In this document: piece after piece, positions 43,489-51,927 of the stretch
Layout of the letters: each line of letters starts with the position of its first letter
Position numbering within the stretch: position 1 is the first letter of the stretch
DNA from: JANSWY01 sp965267245
GTDB taxonomy: Bacteria; Bacteroidota; Bacteroidia; Cytophagales; Cyclobacteriaceae
Assembly (NCBI GenBank): GCA_965267245.1
Contig: OZ253939.1
Span: forward strand, 1,302,001 to 1,366,000
Direction: 5' to 3'
Length of the DNA: 64,000 bases
Program-made: the position numbers and the translations under genes
Notes under the pieces: generated by a model
The model's database searches: none
Seen by the model: the letters and a program-made list of their open reading frames with translations, nothing else
Told to the model about the DNA's origin: nothing

Positions 43489-43887
43489 TTACTTCACTTT
43501 ATGACTATCGTACTTTTCACCCTCAAATTTCACGCCACCAAAGACATGAAGGAAAATAATTCTTGAAAATCTAAATACCACCGGGTAAAGTAGTAAGGAA
43601 GTGACAGTTACAGACGTGATATAAATCCAAATGTCCGGGTCATTGAAAAAATTGTATAAGACGAAAACGTTCGTCAGTAATATTCCCACAGAGAAAGCAT
43701 AACTAACATACATTGCTCCGTAAAAAAAACCTGGTTCTCTTTCATATTGCAAACCACAGACATCACATGTTTCGTGCATGTCAGTTAATCGGCTCACATT
43801 GAAGACATGTGACTTAAACATTTTAGTTTGCCTGCAACGAGGGCAACTACCGGTCAATACGGCTTCTAATGCTGATTTTTGGGACAT
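43489..43887 (-). CDS. DUF983 family protein
   Basis: A 132-residue membrane protein of the DUF983 family. It has two Cys pairs that could bind a metal: CPRCRQTKMF near the start and CDVCGLQYEREPGFFYGAMYVSY. Two membrane segments follow (VSYAFSVGILLTNVFVLYNF and DIWIYITSVTVTSLLLYPVVFRF). The family is widely seen near cytochrome oxidase genes and may aid copper delivery or assembly, but its function is unproven. It overlaps the preceding CxxC mini-protein by 41 bases and is followed by the giant kinase after 41 bases. Confidence 0.9.
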   Translation of the reverse strand: MSQKSALEAVLTGSCPRCRQTKMFKSHVFNVSRLTDMHETCDVCGLQYEREPGFFYGAMYVSYAFSVGILLTNVFVLYNFFNDPDIWIYITSVTVTSLLLYPVVFRFSRIIFLHVFGGVKFEGEKYDSHKVK

Positions 43888-44104
43888 TAAATTTGCTGTT
43901 TCGATACCATAAAAAGGCTATTACCCCAAGTAGAATGTATGGGGTGAAGAACAAGTAAAGAATTCCTGTATTCAGTCCTGCGGCTAAGGCTGTGCTATCA
44001 CCATTACTCACATTATTCACAACCGTAGTTCTACACATCGCACATTGTGCCCAGGAACTTAAGGTGAATAAAAGTAAACAAACTGTAACTACTACTCTTT
44101 TCAT
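43847..44104 (-). CDS. Small exported CxxC membrane protein
   Basis: An 85-residue protein. The signal-like N-terminus MKRVVVTVCLLLFTLSSWAQ is followed at once by CAMCRTTVVNNVSNG, a CxxC motif placed right after the cleavage point on the outer face. A single membrane helix follows (LYLFFTPYILLGVIAFLWY), and the tail is basic. No domain name is known to me. I infer a metal-handling or oxidase-maturation role because it sits in the cytochrome oxidase operon; the CxxC could hold copper or a disulfide. It overlaps the DUF983 gene by 41 bases. The frame opens at a TTG three codons upstream. Confidence 0.75.
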   Translation of the reverse strand: MKRVVVTVCLLLFTLSSWAQCAMCRTTVVNNVSNGDSTALAAGLNTGILYLFFTPYILLGVIAFLWYRNSKFNVPKISIRSRIDR

Positions 44105-44143
44105 AATGTGCAAACAAAGATTATCAGGATCAGGTTCTACAAT

Positions 44144-44737
44144 TTAATGATAATATGGACTAATCATAAAAAAGGTGATAACACCAGTCACTGATACATA
44201 TAACCATATTGGAAAAGTGTACTTCACGATCTTTCTATGTTTTTCAAACTTGCCTGTCAATGAATAGTAAAACGCGTACAACACAAAAGGAACTACTACA
44301 ATTGACAATAAGATATGACTCAATAGTACAAATAGATATACGTATCGCATCGATCCAATCGTCATCATTTCATCTGATGATAAAGTTCCATCTCCATTGA
44401 CATCCCCAAACTTCACACTTGGTACCGAAGCATGGTAAATAATATATGAAACCAAAAAGATAGCACCAAGCACAAAAGCGGTGGTCATTAGTGACTTATG
44501 CAAACCGATTTTCTTTTTTCTTATCGCTACCAGTGCTCCTAACAGCAACAAAGTGGTCATACTATTGATCACAGCGTTTAGTTCAGGCAAAGCCTTTACC
44601 CAATCTGTGGCCTGTAACATTTTATTGGGAGCAAAGAGTAGTACAGCTACTGCAATAGGGATAATGATACCGATTGCAATGATGATCCGGTTGTACTTTT
44701 TATCTTCTGCTGTTGTATTACCTGTTAGTGTTGCCAT
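44144..44737 (-). CDS. DUF420 membrane protein (CtaM/YozB type)
   Basis: A 197-residue integral membrane protein with about five helices. It matches the DUF420 family, seen in the KVLIGLHK/FEKHRKIVKYTFPIWLYVSVTGV and HASVPSV type features, with paired His (YIIYHASVP, LSHILLS, KHRKIVKY). The Gram-positive homologues YozB and CtaM are needed for cytochrome oxidase maturation, probably at the CuA or CuB stage. A charged loop DVNGDGTLSSDE resembles a calcium-type loop. It overlaps the SCO-like gene by 20 bases. Confidence 0.9.
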   Translation of the reverse strand: MATLTGNTTAEDKKYNRIIIAIGIIIPIAVAVLLFAPNKMLQATDWVKALPELNAVINSMTTLLLLGALVAIRKKKIGLHKSLMTTAFVLGAIFLVSYIIYHASVPSVKFGDVNGDGTLSSDEMMTIGSMRYVYLFVLLSHILLSIVVVPFVLYAFYYSLTGKFEKHRKIVKYTFPIWLYVSVTGVITFFMISPYYH

Positions 44738-45212
44738 ATAATATTTCTAATTCTGTCATTAAACGATCAATTTCTGCTCGTTCAAATGAATAAATCCCCC
44801 TAACTCTTTTCTTTTGATCAATTAACAACAATTGATCCTCACTGTTTGTTGGCAAGCATTGTGAAAGGGTGTCATAACTAAAACTAAATCTGCTGATATA
44901 GTCTTTAAGAGCATACTTACCGCTGTCTTCTGCAAAAATATAATATCCTAAATTAGAATAATCAGGATACCTCTGATTTATCCGTTTCAGCTGATCTATT
45001 TTCTCATTGCAGTCTAAACACAGACCCAGCTGTCTATTAACAACAAATACATTTTTACCGGAATTCAGCTCATCAACCAGGTCGCATCTCAAAGGTTCAG
45101 ACATAATCGGAATGTCAAACGAATTGGACCCAAATAGTTTAAGGAAAATGAACACCACCACTGGCAGGACAAAAACCAGGACCAGCACAATGACTTTTAA
45201 ATTCTGTTTCAT
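44718..45212 (-). CDS. Degenerate SCO1/SenC-like protein
   Basis: A 164-residue protein with one N-terminal membrane anchor (residues about 5-24) and a thioredoxin-fold domain outside. FLKLFGSNSFDIPIM and the end region DQLLLIDQKKRVRGIYSFERAEIDRLMTELEIL match SCO1/SenC copper chaperones of Bacteroidota. The copper site is odd: SCO has CxxxC plus a His, while here the pair is C65-L-D-C68 (CxxC) and no His follows in the usual place. It may have lost copper binding or become a thiol reductant. The start ATG lies 11 bases after a hairpin with a T-run. Confidence 0.78.
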   Translation of the reverse strand: MKQNLKVIVLVLVFVLPVVVFIFLKLFGSNSFDIPIMSEPLRCDLVDELNSGKNVFVVNRQLGLCLDCNEKIDQLKRINQRYPDYSNLGYYIFAEDSGKYALKDYISRFSFSYDTLSQCLPTNSEDQLLLIDQKKRVRGIYSFERAEIDRLMTELEILYGNTNR

Positions 45213-45215
45213 ATG

Positions 45216-45245
45216 AACAAAAAATCCCACCGTTCGGGTGGGATT
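45216..45245 (-). terminator. Hairpin terminator or attenuator inside the respiratory operon
   Basis: AATCCCACC pairs with GGTGGGATT over a 5-base loop; on the minus strand a T-run follows. It lies 24 bases past the subunit IV stop, with the T-run ending within a few bases of the SCO-like ATG, so it can only partly stop transcription if the downstream genes share the message. Confidence 0.85.
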
Positions 45246-45268
45246 CAAATTCTTTATTTAATCTGATA

Positions 45269-45607
45269 CTATCCAGCTAATACTTCGTAAATCTTAGCTC
45301 CCTGAAAAAGGAAGATAAACAGCATAAAAATGATGAAAATCGTTGGTAACAATATTGACCAAATAAGAGATTTTCTTTCGTGTGACAAGTGCATGAACTC
45401 ACCTACAATGTAAAATGCTTTTACAATGGTAAGTGCGATATAAACATAAACTTTCACGGGCTGAGCCATAATTGACGATGGTATTGCCAAAGCAATAATA
45501 AACTCAACAGTCGTTACCGCTGCAAGAATTAGCATTACTTTCCAAATACCCCAAATCTTCGCTTTATCGGCTGGTTGTGGCTGTATACCTGTTGCTTCTT
45601 GTTCCAT
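45269..45607 (-). CDS. ctaF: Cytochrome c oxidase subunit IV (COX4_pro type)
   Basis: A 112-residue protein with three membrane helices (IWKVMLILAAVTTVEFIIALAIP, VYIALTIVKAFYIVGEFMHL, IWSILLPTIFIIFMLFIFLFQ). The pattern with FMHLSHERKSL fits the prokaryotic subunit IV family, a small structural subunit of heme-copper oxidases. It is the last oxidase subunit gene before the hairpin at 45216-45245 and follows ctaE by 20 bases. Confidence 0.9.
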   Translation of the reverse strand: MEQEATGIQPQPADKAKIWGIWKVMLILAAVTTVEFIIALAIPSSIMAQPVKVYVYIALTIVKAFYIVGEFMHLSHERKSLIWSILLPTIFIIFMLFIFLFQGAKIYEVLAG

Positions 45608-45627
45608 TTCTTATATCAATTAATAAA

Positions 45628-46386
45628 TTAAACCAAATAGAAAAATGTAAATACGAACACCCATACAAGGTCTACAAAGTGCCAGTATAAACCAACTTTC
45701 TCGACCATTTCATAATGTCCTCTTCTTTCAAGAATACCTACTGTAGTTTGATAGAAGATCAGGAAATTAAGCATAACTCCACTGAATACGTGAAAGCCAT
45801 GAAAACCTGTTATGAAAAAGAATAGTGCTGCAAAATTTGGAGGTCCATATTGATTTATGGATAAATTAGCTCCATAAAAAATAGATCCATCCAGCAATCT
45901 TCCTCCTTCTTCAGTTCCATGAATAAAGTGTGTCCACTCCCATGCCTGACAGCCAAGGAATGTGATACCACCTAAGATCGTCCAAAGCATCCACTTTTCA
46001 ACAGCTTTTTTGTCCATTCTATGACCAGCTTCTACACCTAGCACCATCGTTACGCTACTAAGAATCAATATGAAAGTCATGATTCCAACGAAAACAAGTG
46101 GAGCACTTTCAATTCCCATTGCATGGCTACCTGGAAAAGCATCAAAAACCTTCTCTGGTATTGGCCACCACTCTTGTGAGAACGTAAAGTCCTCGACAGA
46201 TCCTTCATAGACCGGGTTCTTGAACCTGATCAATCCGTATGTGATCAATAAGGCTGAAAATGTAAATGCGTCAGAGAGTAAAAAGAACCACATCATTAGC
46301 TTGCCGTAGCTGGCTTTCATTGGTTCTACTCCACCACCCCATAAATTTTTCTTGTCATCTTCTACAACTACTGCTGTACCTGCCAT
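45628..46386 (-). CDS. ctaE: Cytochrome c oxidase subunit III
   Basis: A 252-residue subunit III with seven helices. The family motif WFFLLSDAFTFSALLITYGLIRF opens it, and GFHGFHVFSGVMLNFLIFYQT and EKVGLYWHFVDLVWVFVFTFFYLV close it. It supports proton uptake and stability of the oxidase. It lies 20 bases upstream of ctaF and 18 bases downstream of a second, shorter subunit III gene, so the operon carries two subunit III paralogues. Confidence 0.93.
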   Translation of the reverse strand: MAGTAVVVEDDKKNLWGGGVEPMKASYGKLMMWFFLLSDAFTFSALLITYGLIRFKNPVYEGSVEDFTFSQEWWPIPEKVFDAFPGSHAMGIESAPLVFVGIMTFILILSSVTMVLGVEAGHRMDKKAVEKWMLWTILGGITFLGCQAWEWTHFIHGTEEGGRLLDGSIFYGANLSINQYGPPNFAALFFFITGFHGFHVFSGVMLNFLIFYQTTVGILERRGHYEMVEKVGLYWHFVDLVWVFVFTFFYLV

Positions 46387-46404
46387 AATCTTAGGTTAGT
46401 AAGT

Positions 46405-46998
46405 TTAATTGTTAAGCACCAAAAATAAATATAAATACAACCAAAGTCCACCTAAAAAATGCCAATAAGTGGTGCACATTTCTATCTTAGTTAGGCTTTT
46501 TGAATGAACTTTATATTTAAAGGAAGCAAATAACACATTCAAGAGGAAGATCAACCCTCCTACTAGATGTGCAATATGCAATCCAGAAAAAACGTAAACA
46601 AATGAACCTGCCGGGTTGCCTCTAAAATAAGCATCCTGTTCAACAAGTTCTCCCCAGGCATAAAATTGGCCTACAGTGAAGGCAATTGCCAACAAACCTG
46701 TTACCAACAACCCAATCCTGATCTGAAGTAAATTATTCTTCTTTGCAGCTAAATATGCCCAGTGCATTGTGATACTACTTATCACAATTACCACAGATGT
46801 GACTTTAAATAACTCAGGAAATTCAAATATCAACCAGTTACCATCCGACTGCTTTACAATGTAAGCACTAGATAATGATATAAAAATCATCGTCACGGAT
46901 ACGATGAACAACCATAGCCCGAATTTCTTCGGATTCATTGCTCTAACTCTACCAATTGGCTCGTTCGCCTGTTCTCTTTGTAACGCCATTCCCTCCAT
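46405..46998 (-). CDS. Second cytochrome c oxidase subunit III-like protein
   Basis: A 197-residue subunit III family protein with five helices, lacking the first two of the seven-helix form. Seen features include FGLWLFIVSVTMIFISLSSAYIV, FVYVFSGLHIAHLVGGLIFLL and TYWHFLGGLWLYLYLFLVLNN. Two subunit III genes in tandem are common in Bacteroidota oxidase operons; they may assemble together, the short form taking the place of part of the helix bundle. Its ATG overlaps the ctaB stop as TAATG. A second Met three codons on is also possible. Confidence 0.9.
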   Translation of the reverse strand: MEGMALQREQANEPIGRVRAMNPKKFGLWLFIVSVTMIFISLSSAYIVKQSDGNWLIFEFPELFKVTSVVIVISSITMHWAYLAAKKNNLLQIRIGLLVTGLLAIAFTVGQFYAWGELVEQDAYFRGNPAGSFVYVFSGLHIAHLVGGLIFLLNVLFASFKYKVHSKSLTKIEMCTTYWHFLGGLWLYLYLFLVLNN

Positions 46999-47888
46999 TA
47001 TACCTTGTCTAATAAATACGCAATTTGAACTATCGGTAAATATAAAAATGAACCAAACATTATCCGTAACGCAGATTTGCGGGAATTATCTTTCATCAAC
47101 AAAAGTGTTTGTGTCAGAAAACCAACTCCACAAATAGTAGCGATCACAGCTGAGGTAATTCCCGTAATACCAAGATAGGCCGGAAATAAACCTAACGGCA
47201 ATAAGAATAATGTGTAGGTCATTATGTTAATAGCAGTATTCAAATCTTTACCTCCACCACCTGGAAGTAATTTAAACCCTGCCTTTTTATAATCTTCATC
47301 TGCCACCCAGGCAATAGCCCAGAAATGTGGAAACTGCCAGATAAACTGAATTCCGAAAATAATGATGGCCTCAAAACTAATGTTTCCTGTTGCTGCAACC
47401 CATCCAATCAATGGTGGGAGTGCACCTGGAATAGCCCCAACGGTAACAGCCACCGGCCCTACTCTTTTAAGAGGTGTATATACATAAGCATAAAGCACCA
47501 TAGAAATAAAAGAAATTGCAACTGTAAGTGGATTTGTGAAAATGTAGAGTAACCCTAACCCTATAAACATCCACACAATTGCCGCCAACATGGCTTCCCT
47601 CTCTGAAATTCTTCCAGTAGGCAATGGACGGCCCATTGTACGTTTCATCACAGCATCCAATTGAATCTCTTTGATCTGATTAATAGTTACAGAAGCTCCA
47701 GAAACCAGGAACCCTCCAATTGAAAGTCCAATGAATGTCAACCAATCAAAAGAATTGGCAATCCCCAGAATGTATCCAAAGGCTGATGAGAATACTACCA
47801 AAAAAGAAAGTCTGGGCTTCATCAATTCATAATAAGCCTTGGTCTTTTCAGATAGTATTAGGGTCAATGTTGAATCCAGTTTATTCAT
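46998..47888 (-). CDS. ctaB: Heme O synthase (protoheme IX farnesyltransferase)
   Basis: A 296-residue integral membrane prenyltransferase that adds a farnesyl group to heme B. The UbiA-type Asp motif is NQIKEIQLDAVMKRTMGRPLP and the second region is ADEDYKKAGFKLLPGG. About nine helices follow. Heme O is the substrate of CtaA, encoded just upstream. The start ATG at 47888 overlaps the ctaA stop (TGATG); a TTG three bases earlier is an unlikely alternative. Confidence 0.96.
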   Translation of the reverse strand: MNKLDSTLTLILSEKTKAYYELMKPRLSFLVVFSSAFGYILGIANSFDWLTFIGLSIGGFLVSGASVTINQIKEIQLDAVMKRTMGRPLPTGRISEREAMLAAIVWMFIGLGLLYIFTNPLTVAISFISMVLYAYVYTPLKRVGPVAVTVGAIPGALPPLIGWVAATGNISFEAIIIFGIQFIWQFPHFWAIAWVADEDYKKAGFKLLPGGGGKDLNTAINIMTYTLFLLPLGLFPAYLGITGITSAVIATICGVGFLTQTLLLMKDNSRKSALRIMFGSFLYLPIVQIAYLLDKV

Positions 47889-48943
47889 CAATTACTTCTT
47901 ACTAATTTATATTGAGCATTCACATGTAAGAATGCATAATATTGTATCCCAAAGATAATTGTTGCCAATAACAAATGTATTGGTTGGGCAAATGCCGGAA
48001 CTGCAAAATAAGCCAATACAATCCCGGTTAAAATCTCTAATACAATTAATCCAGTCAGTGAATAGATCATTCTATTTAGAAGGCTATCTTTCACGTTTTT
48101 ATAAAGCAAATAGGCGATACTTACCTGAAGCGCCAATATAATCCATGAATATGACCTGTGGATCAAAAACGAATTTCCTACCGCTTCAACCCAATCATTA
48201 CGATCAGCAAATTGCATCGCTACAATATCGATCATTTCCCTTACCTGAGTTCCAAGACCAATTTGACCGAATAAAAGTATAATAGCCCCAGCTACAAGTA
48301 ACCTTAACAAGGTAAGCTTCTTCTTATCGATATTGATTGAATGAATCTCTTTTACACTTACAGTATATGACATGTAAAATAGAATACCTACCAATACCAT
48401 AGACAATAACATGTGTGCGGTGATCATTCCGGGAAGCAGATTTGTGGATACCACAAGCGAACCAAGCCATCCTTGAAACACAACAAGAAAAAACGCCAGG
48501 AATGCAAATAACATAATTCTCTTAAACTCCTTCCTAACGAAGTAAGAAGCAACTAGAACCGCTGTTATTAACAAACCAATGATCACTCCAATTATTCGAT
48601 TAATGTATTCAATCCAGGTTTTGGTTACATTGAACTCTTGCTCTTCGAAAACTTGCGGATCATTCAGGATACGATCAGACACTTCTGAAAATCCCAATCC
48701 GCGTAGAATCTTAGCAACCCTTTGATTTTTTGAAACCCTTTTGTTCTTATAGATCTCTTTATAATCTGAGGGTAACTGTTCAATTGATGTTGGAGGCACT
48801 ACTTGTCCAAAACACTTTGGCCAATCCGGGCACCCCATACCAGAACCTGTAGTTCTAACAATGCCGCCTACTAATATCAAAAAGTAGACGGCAATGATTG
48901 TAATATTATTAAGTCTTTTAAAGAATCTTCTAGTGACCTTCAT
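47888..48943 (-). CDS. ctaA: Heme A synthase (COX15/CtaA)
   Basis: A 351-residue eight-helix protein that oxidises the methyl group of heme O to make heme A. The pattern GGIVRTTGSGMGCPDWPKCFG at the N-terminus carries the conserved Cys pair and heme-ligand surroundings. Histidines ITAHMLLSMVLV, SFLIHRSYSWI and FAQPIHLLLATI lie at helix ends. It lies between the subunit I gene (14-base overlap) and ctaB (1-base overlap). Confidence 0.94.
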   Translation of the reverse strand: MKVTRRFFKRLNNITIIAVYFLILVGGIVRTTGSGMGCPDWPKCFGQVVPPTSIEQLPSDYKEIYKNKRVSKNQRVAKILRGLGFSEVSDRILNDPQVFEEQEFNVTKTWIEYINRIIGVIIGLLITAVLVASYFVRKEFKRIMLFAFLAFFLVVFQGWLGSLVVSTNLLPGMITAHMLLSMVLVGILFYMSYTVSVKEIHSINIDKKKLTLLRLLVAGAIILLFGQIGLGTQVREMIDIVAMQFADRNDWVEAVGNSFLIHRSYSWIILALQVSIAYLLYKNVKDSLLNRMIYSLTGLIVLEILTGIVLAYFAVPAFAQPIHLLLATIIFGIQYYAFLHVNAQYKLVRSN

Positions 48944-50801
48944 TCACTTTAGAACCCTCACTTACCTTTTCGTTCTTCGCCAATTCGTTCTCATGTGGTA
49001 GGTTAGATTCTGGTGTAGCAGAAAGTGGAACATGCTGAGGAATAAAGTCCTCTTCGGCTCCAGGCTTACTGTAATCATAAGGCCATCTGTACACAGCAGG
49101 GATCGCTCCAGGCCAGTTTCCGTGACCAGGGTTTCTTGGAGTAGTCCACTCTAAAGTATTTGATCTCCAAGGATTAGCAGGTGCTTTTCTTCCTTTAAAT
49201 ATGCTCCAGAAGAAGTTGAAAAGGAAAATAAACTGTGCACCAAATGTTACAATCGCTGCAATACTCACAAAAGTATTGAGATCCGTAAAAAGGCTAAACG
49301 CATCAAAATTCGTGAATGAATAATATCTTCTTGGAAACCCTGCTATACCTATGTAGTGAAGTGGGAAGAATACAAGATAAACACCTATGAAAGTAGCCCA
49401 AAAGTGTATGTATCCTAATTTCTCATCCATCATTCTACCAAACATCTTAGGGAACCAGTGGTATACGCCAGCAAGCAACCCAAAGAATGATGCACTACCC
49501 ATTACAAGGTGGAAGTGTGCCACAACAAAATAAGTATCGTGGAGATTAATATCTAATGCCGAATTCCCCAGGAATATTCCAGTCAGACCTCCTGAAATAA
49601 AGAAGGAAACCAATCCTATAGAGAATAGCATGGCCGGGGTAAATACAATATTCCCCTTCCATAATGTTGTAATATAGTTAAAGGCCTTCACCGCAGATGG
49701 AACCGCTATAATCAAAGTAAGGAACATGAATATTGATCCCAGAAATGGATTCAAACCTGAAACAAACATGTGATGTGCCCAAACGATAAATGATAAGAAG
49801 GCAATGGCCAACATGGATCCAATCATAGCTCGGTATCCGAAAATTGGCTTTCTTGAGTTCGTGGCAATAATTTCAGAAGTAATCCCTAATGCAGGAAGCA
49901 ATACGATATATACTTCAGGGTGACCAAGGAACCAGAATAAGTGTTGGTAAAGAATTGGGCTACCGCCAATATTTGGAAGTGCCTCTCCACCTATAAATAT
50001 CTCAGACAGGTAGAAACTAGTACCCATCGATCTATCAAATACTAATAGTAATGCTGCAGAAAATAATACTGGAAACGAAAGTAGACCAATAACTGCTGTG
50101 ATAAAGAATGCCCAAATTGTTAAAGGTAATTTTGAGAAAGACATTCCCTGAGTTCTCATGTTGATCACTGTTGTGATGTAGTTAATACCACCTAACAACG
50201 TGGATGCAATAAAGAATACCATTGATACCAGCCATAAAGTCATCCCTGCTGCTGAACCCTGAATAGCTTGCGGAAGTGCTGAAAGTGGAGGATAAATGGT
50301 CCAACCACCTGCTGCAGGTCCAGTTTCAAGGAACAAAGAGATAAACATGATCACACTAGACAAGAAAAAGAACCAGTACGACAGCATGTTCATGAAGCCT
50401 GAAGCCATATCCCTTGCTCCTATTTGAAGAGGAATCAGGAAGTTACTGAATGTACCACTTAATCCAGCTGTCAACACAAAGAATACCATGATGGTACCAT
50501 GCATTGTAACCAGTGCCAGGTAGAACTCAGGGTCTATTTTTCCTGCATCAGTGATCCATTTTCCCATAATTGGCTCTAACCAACTAAGGTTCATATCAGG
50601 AAATCCTAACTGCAACCTAAAGATAACTGAAAGTCCACCTCCAATGATTGCCCAGAAAATACCTGTAATCAGGAATTGTTTTGCAATTGTTTTGTGGTCT
50701 GTACTGAAGATGTATTTCTCTACAAACCCCTGCTCATGATGCTCATCGTGATGATCACCATGCTCTAAATTTTCTTGTAATTGAATATCGGTTACTGACA
50801 T
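48930..50801 (-). CDS. ctaD: Cytochrome c oxidase subunit I
   Basis: A 623-residue catalytic subunit. The low-spin heme His is in TMHGTIMVFFVLTAG. The CuB site has WFLGHPEVYIVLLPALG, with Glu of the GHPEV motif marking an A1-type oxidase, and AHHMFVSG. The heme ligands HDTYFVVAHFHLVMGSASF complete the set. Twelve or more helices. It takes electrons from CuA and reduces oxygen to water while pumping protons. It overlaps ctaA by 14 bases and follows ctaC by 9 bases. An N-terminal His-rich stretch (EHGDHHDEHHEQ) is notable and could bind metal. Confidence 0.97.
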   Translation of the reverse strand: MSVTDIQLQENLEHGDHHDEHHEQGFVEKYIFSTDHKTIAKQFLITGIFWAIIGGGLSVIFRLQLGFPDMNLSWLEPIMGKWITDAGKIDPEFYLALVTMHGTIMVFFVLTAGLSGTFSNFLIPLQIGARDMASGFMNMLSYWFFFLSSVIMFISLFLETGPAAGGWTIYPPLSALPQAIQGSAAGMTLWLVSMVFFIASTLLGGINYITTVINMRTQGMSFSKLPLTIWAFFITAVIGLLSFPVLFSAALLLVFDRSMGTSFYLSEIFIGGEALPNIGGSPILYQHLFWFLGHPEVYIVLLPALGITSEIIATNSRKPIFGYRAMIGSMLAIAFLSFIVWAHHMFVSGLNPFLGSIFMFLTLIIAVPSAVKAFNYITTLWKGNIVFTPAMLFSIGLVSFFISGGLTGIFLGNSALDINLHDTYFVVAHFHLVMGSASFFGLLAGVYHWFPKMFGRMMDEKLGYIHFWATFIGVYLVFFPLHYIGIAGFPRRYYSFTNFDAFSLFTDLNTFVSIAAIVTFGAQFIFLFNFFWSIFKGRKAPANPWRSNTLEWTTPRNPGHGNWPGAIPAVYRWPYDYSKPGAEEDFIPQHVPLSATPESNLPHENELAKNEKVSEGSKVNEGH

Positions 50802-50810
50802 AATTCCTAA

Positions 50811-51902
50811 TTAATAAGATGATCCAATTGAAGCTTCAACAGCTTGTGTATTTTCAATGTTTTCAAGATCTGAAGAAATAATGGCCATTTCTTTCAAATC
50901 ATCTGGCACCTGAGACATTAAAGCCGGATTTTGCTTCAATAAAGCTTCTTGCTCGTTGTACCACTTCTCGTAATCTTCTGGCTCATCTACCACGATAATA
51001 CCCTTCATAGAGAAATGCGCTTTTCCACATATCTTGTTACAAACCAACTCATAATTGAAATCAGGATTTCCTGTTTCCTGTCTCATTTCTTCTGTTGTTT
51101 TCGTCGGTACAAACCAAAACTTAGTTGGAAGGCCAGGAACTGCATTCATTTGCAACCTGAAATTAGGTTGAAACACACTATGGATTACATCTCTTGCTCT
51201 GATCTTTAACAAAACAGGCTTACCTTTTGGAACATGTAATTCCCTACCCATAAAGTCATCAAATGCTGCTTTATCAGTGTAGTCTATTCCAACCTGGTTA
51301 TTATTGACCAGGTCCGTTTTTCTATAATCGTACGCTCCTAATTTTTTATCCTTTCCAGGGTATCTGAATGCAAAAGCATACTGATAGCCATAAACTTCAA
51401 TTACTTCAGCATCATCAGGTGCAGGACCTGTAATGTCTACCCAAACTTTCCATCCTGAAATTACAAGAATTGCCAGAACGACTGCAGGGATAGCGGTCCA
51501 AATGACCTCAAGTTTGTTGTTATGAGGGTAGAAAGTAGCTTTGTTACCTTCTTTATATTGGTATAAGTAAGAGAATCCAAACAATAAAATCTGTGTCAGA
51601 ATAAATACGAAGCATGTCACTCCCATTGTTACCCAAAACCAGAAATCAGTTTTCTCACCATGCTCAGAAGCGATTGGCTGTGTGTAAGAATCATCCAATC
51701 CTCCGAAAGAATAATAAAAGAATGCACCAACACCTACTATCAAGAATAAAACCAATAGGGTGGCTTGTAATTTATTTGCACTGGAAACAACATACTTCTT
51801 ACTGTCTCCTTTCGCGATTCCTACCAATTGAGTTACTCTGAAAATCGTAAAGGCGATTGCCAGGATAAGTACAATGGCTACTACTATGATTAAATTAAAC
51901 AT
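50811..51902 (-). CDS. ctaC: Cytochrome c oxidase subunit II
   Basis: A 363-residue subunit II. Three hydrophobic segments lie at residues about 1-25, 48-70 and 88-115, followed by another near 135. The CuA site is YELVCNKICGKAHFSMKGIIVV with the two Cys, His and Met, and an aromatic region VYGYQYAFAFRYPG leads to it. There is no CxxCH heme motif, so this is an aa3-type rather than a caa3-type subunit; electrons must come from a separate cytochrome, probably ActE. Longer than usual because of the extra N-terminal helix. Confidence 0.95.
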   Translation of the reverse strand: MFNLIIVVAIVLILAIAFTIFRVTQLVGIAKGDSKKYVVSSANKLQATLLVLFLIVGVGAFFYYSFGGLDDSYTQPIASEHGEKTDFWFWVTMGVTCFVFILTQILLFGFSYLYQYKEGNKATFYPHNNKLEVIWTAIPAVVLAILVISGWKVWVDITGPAPDDAEVIEVYGYQYAFAFRYPGKDKKLGAYDYRKTDLVNNNQVGIDYTDKAAFDDFMGRELHVPKGKPVLLKIRARDVIHSVFQPNFRLQMNAVPGLPTKFWFVPTKTTEEMRQETGNPDFNYELVCNKICGKAHFSMKGIIVVDEPEDYEKWYNEQEALLKQNPALMSQVPDDLKEMAIISSDLENIENTQAVEASIGSSY

Positions 51903-51927
51903 ATTCCTCTATTTAATTCTCTTTCTA

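Noticed and set aside
50811..51902. caa3-type subunit II with a fused cytochrome c
   Set aside because: The protein has the CuA motif but no CxxCH, so it is aa3-type.
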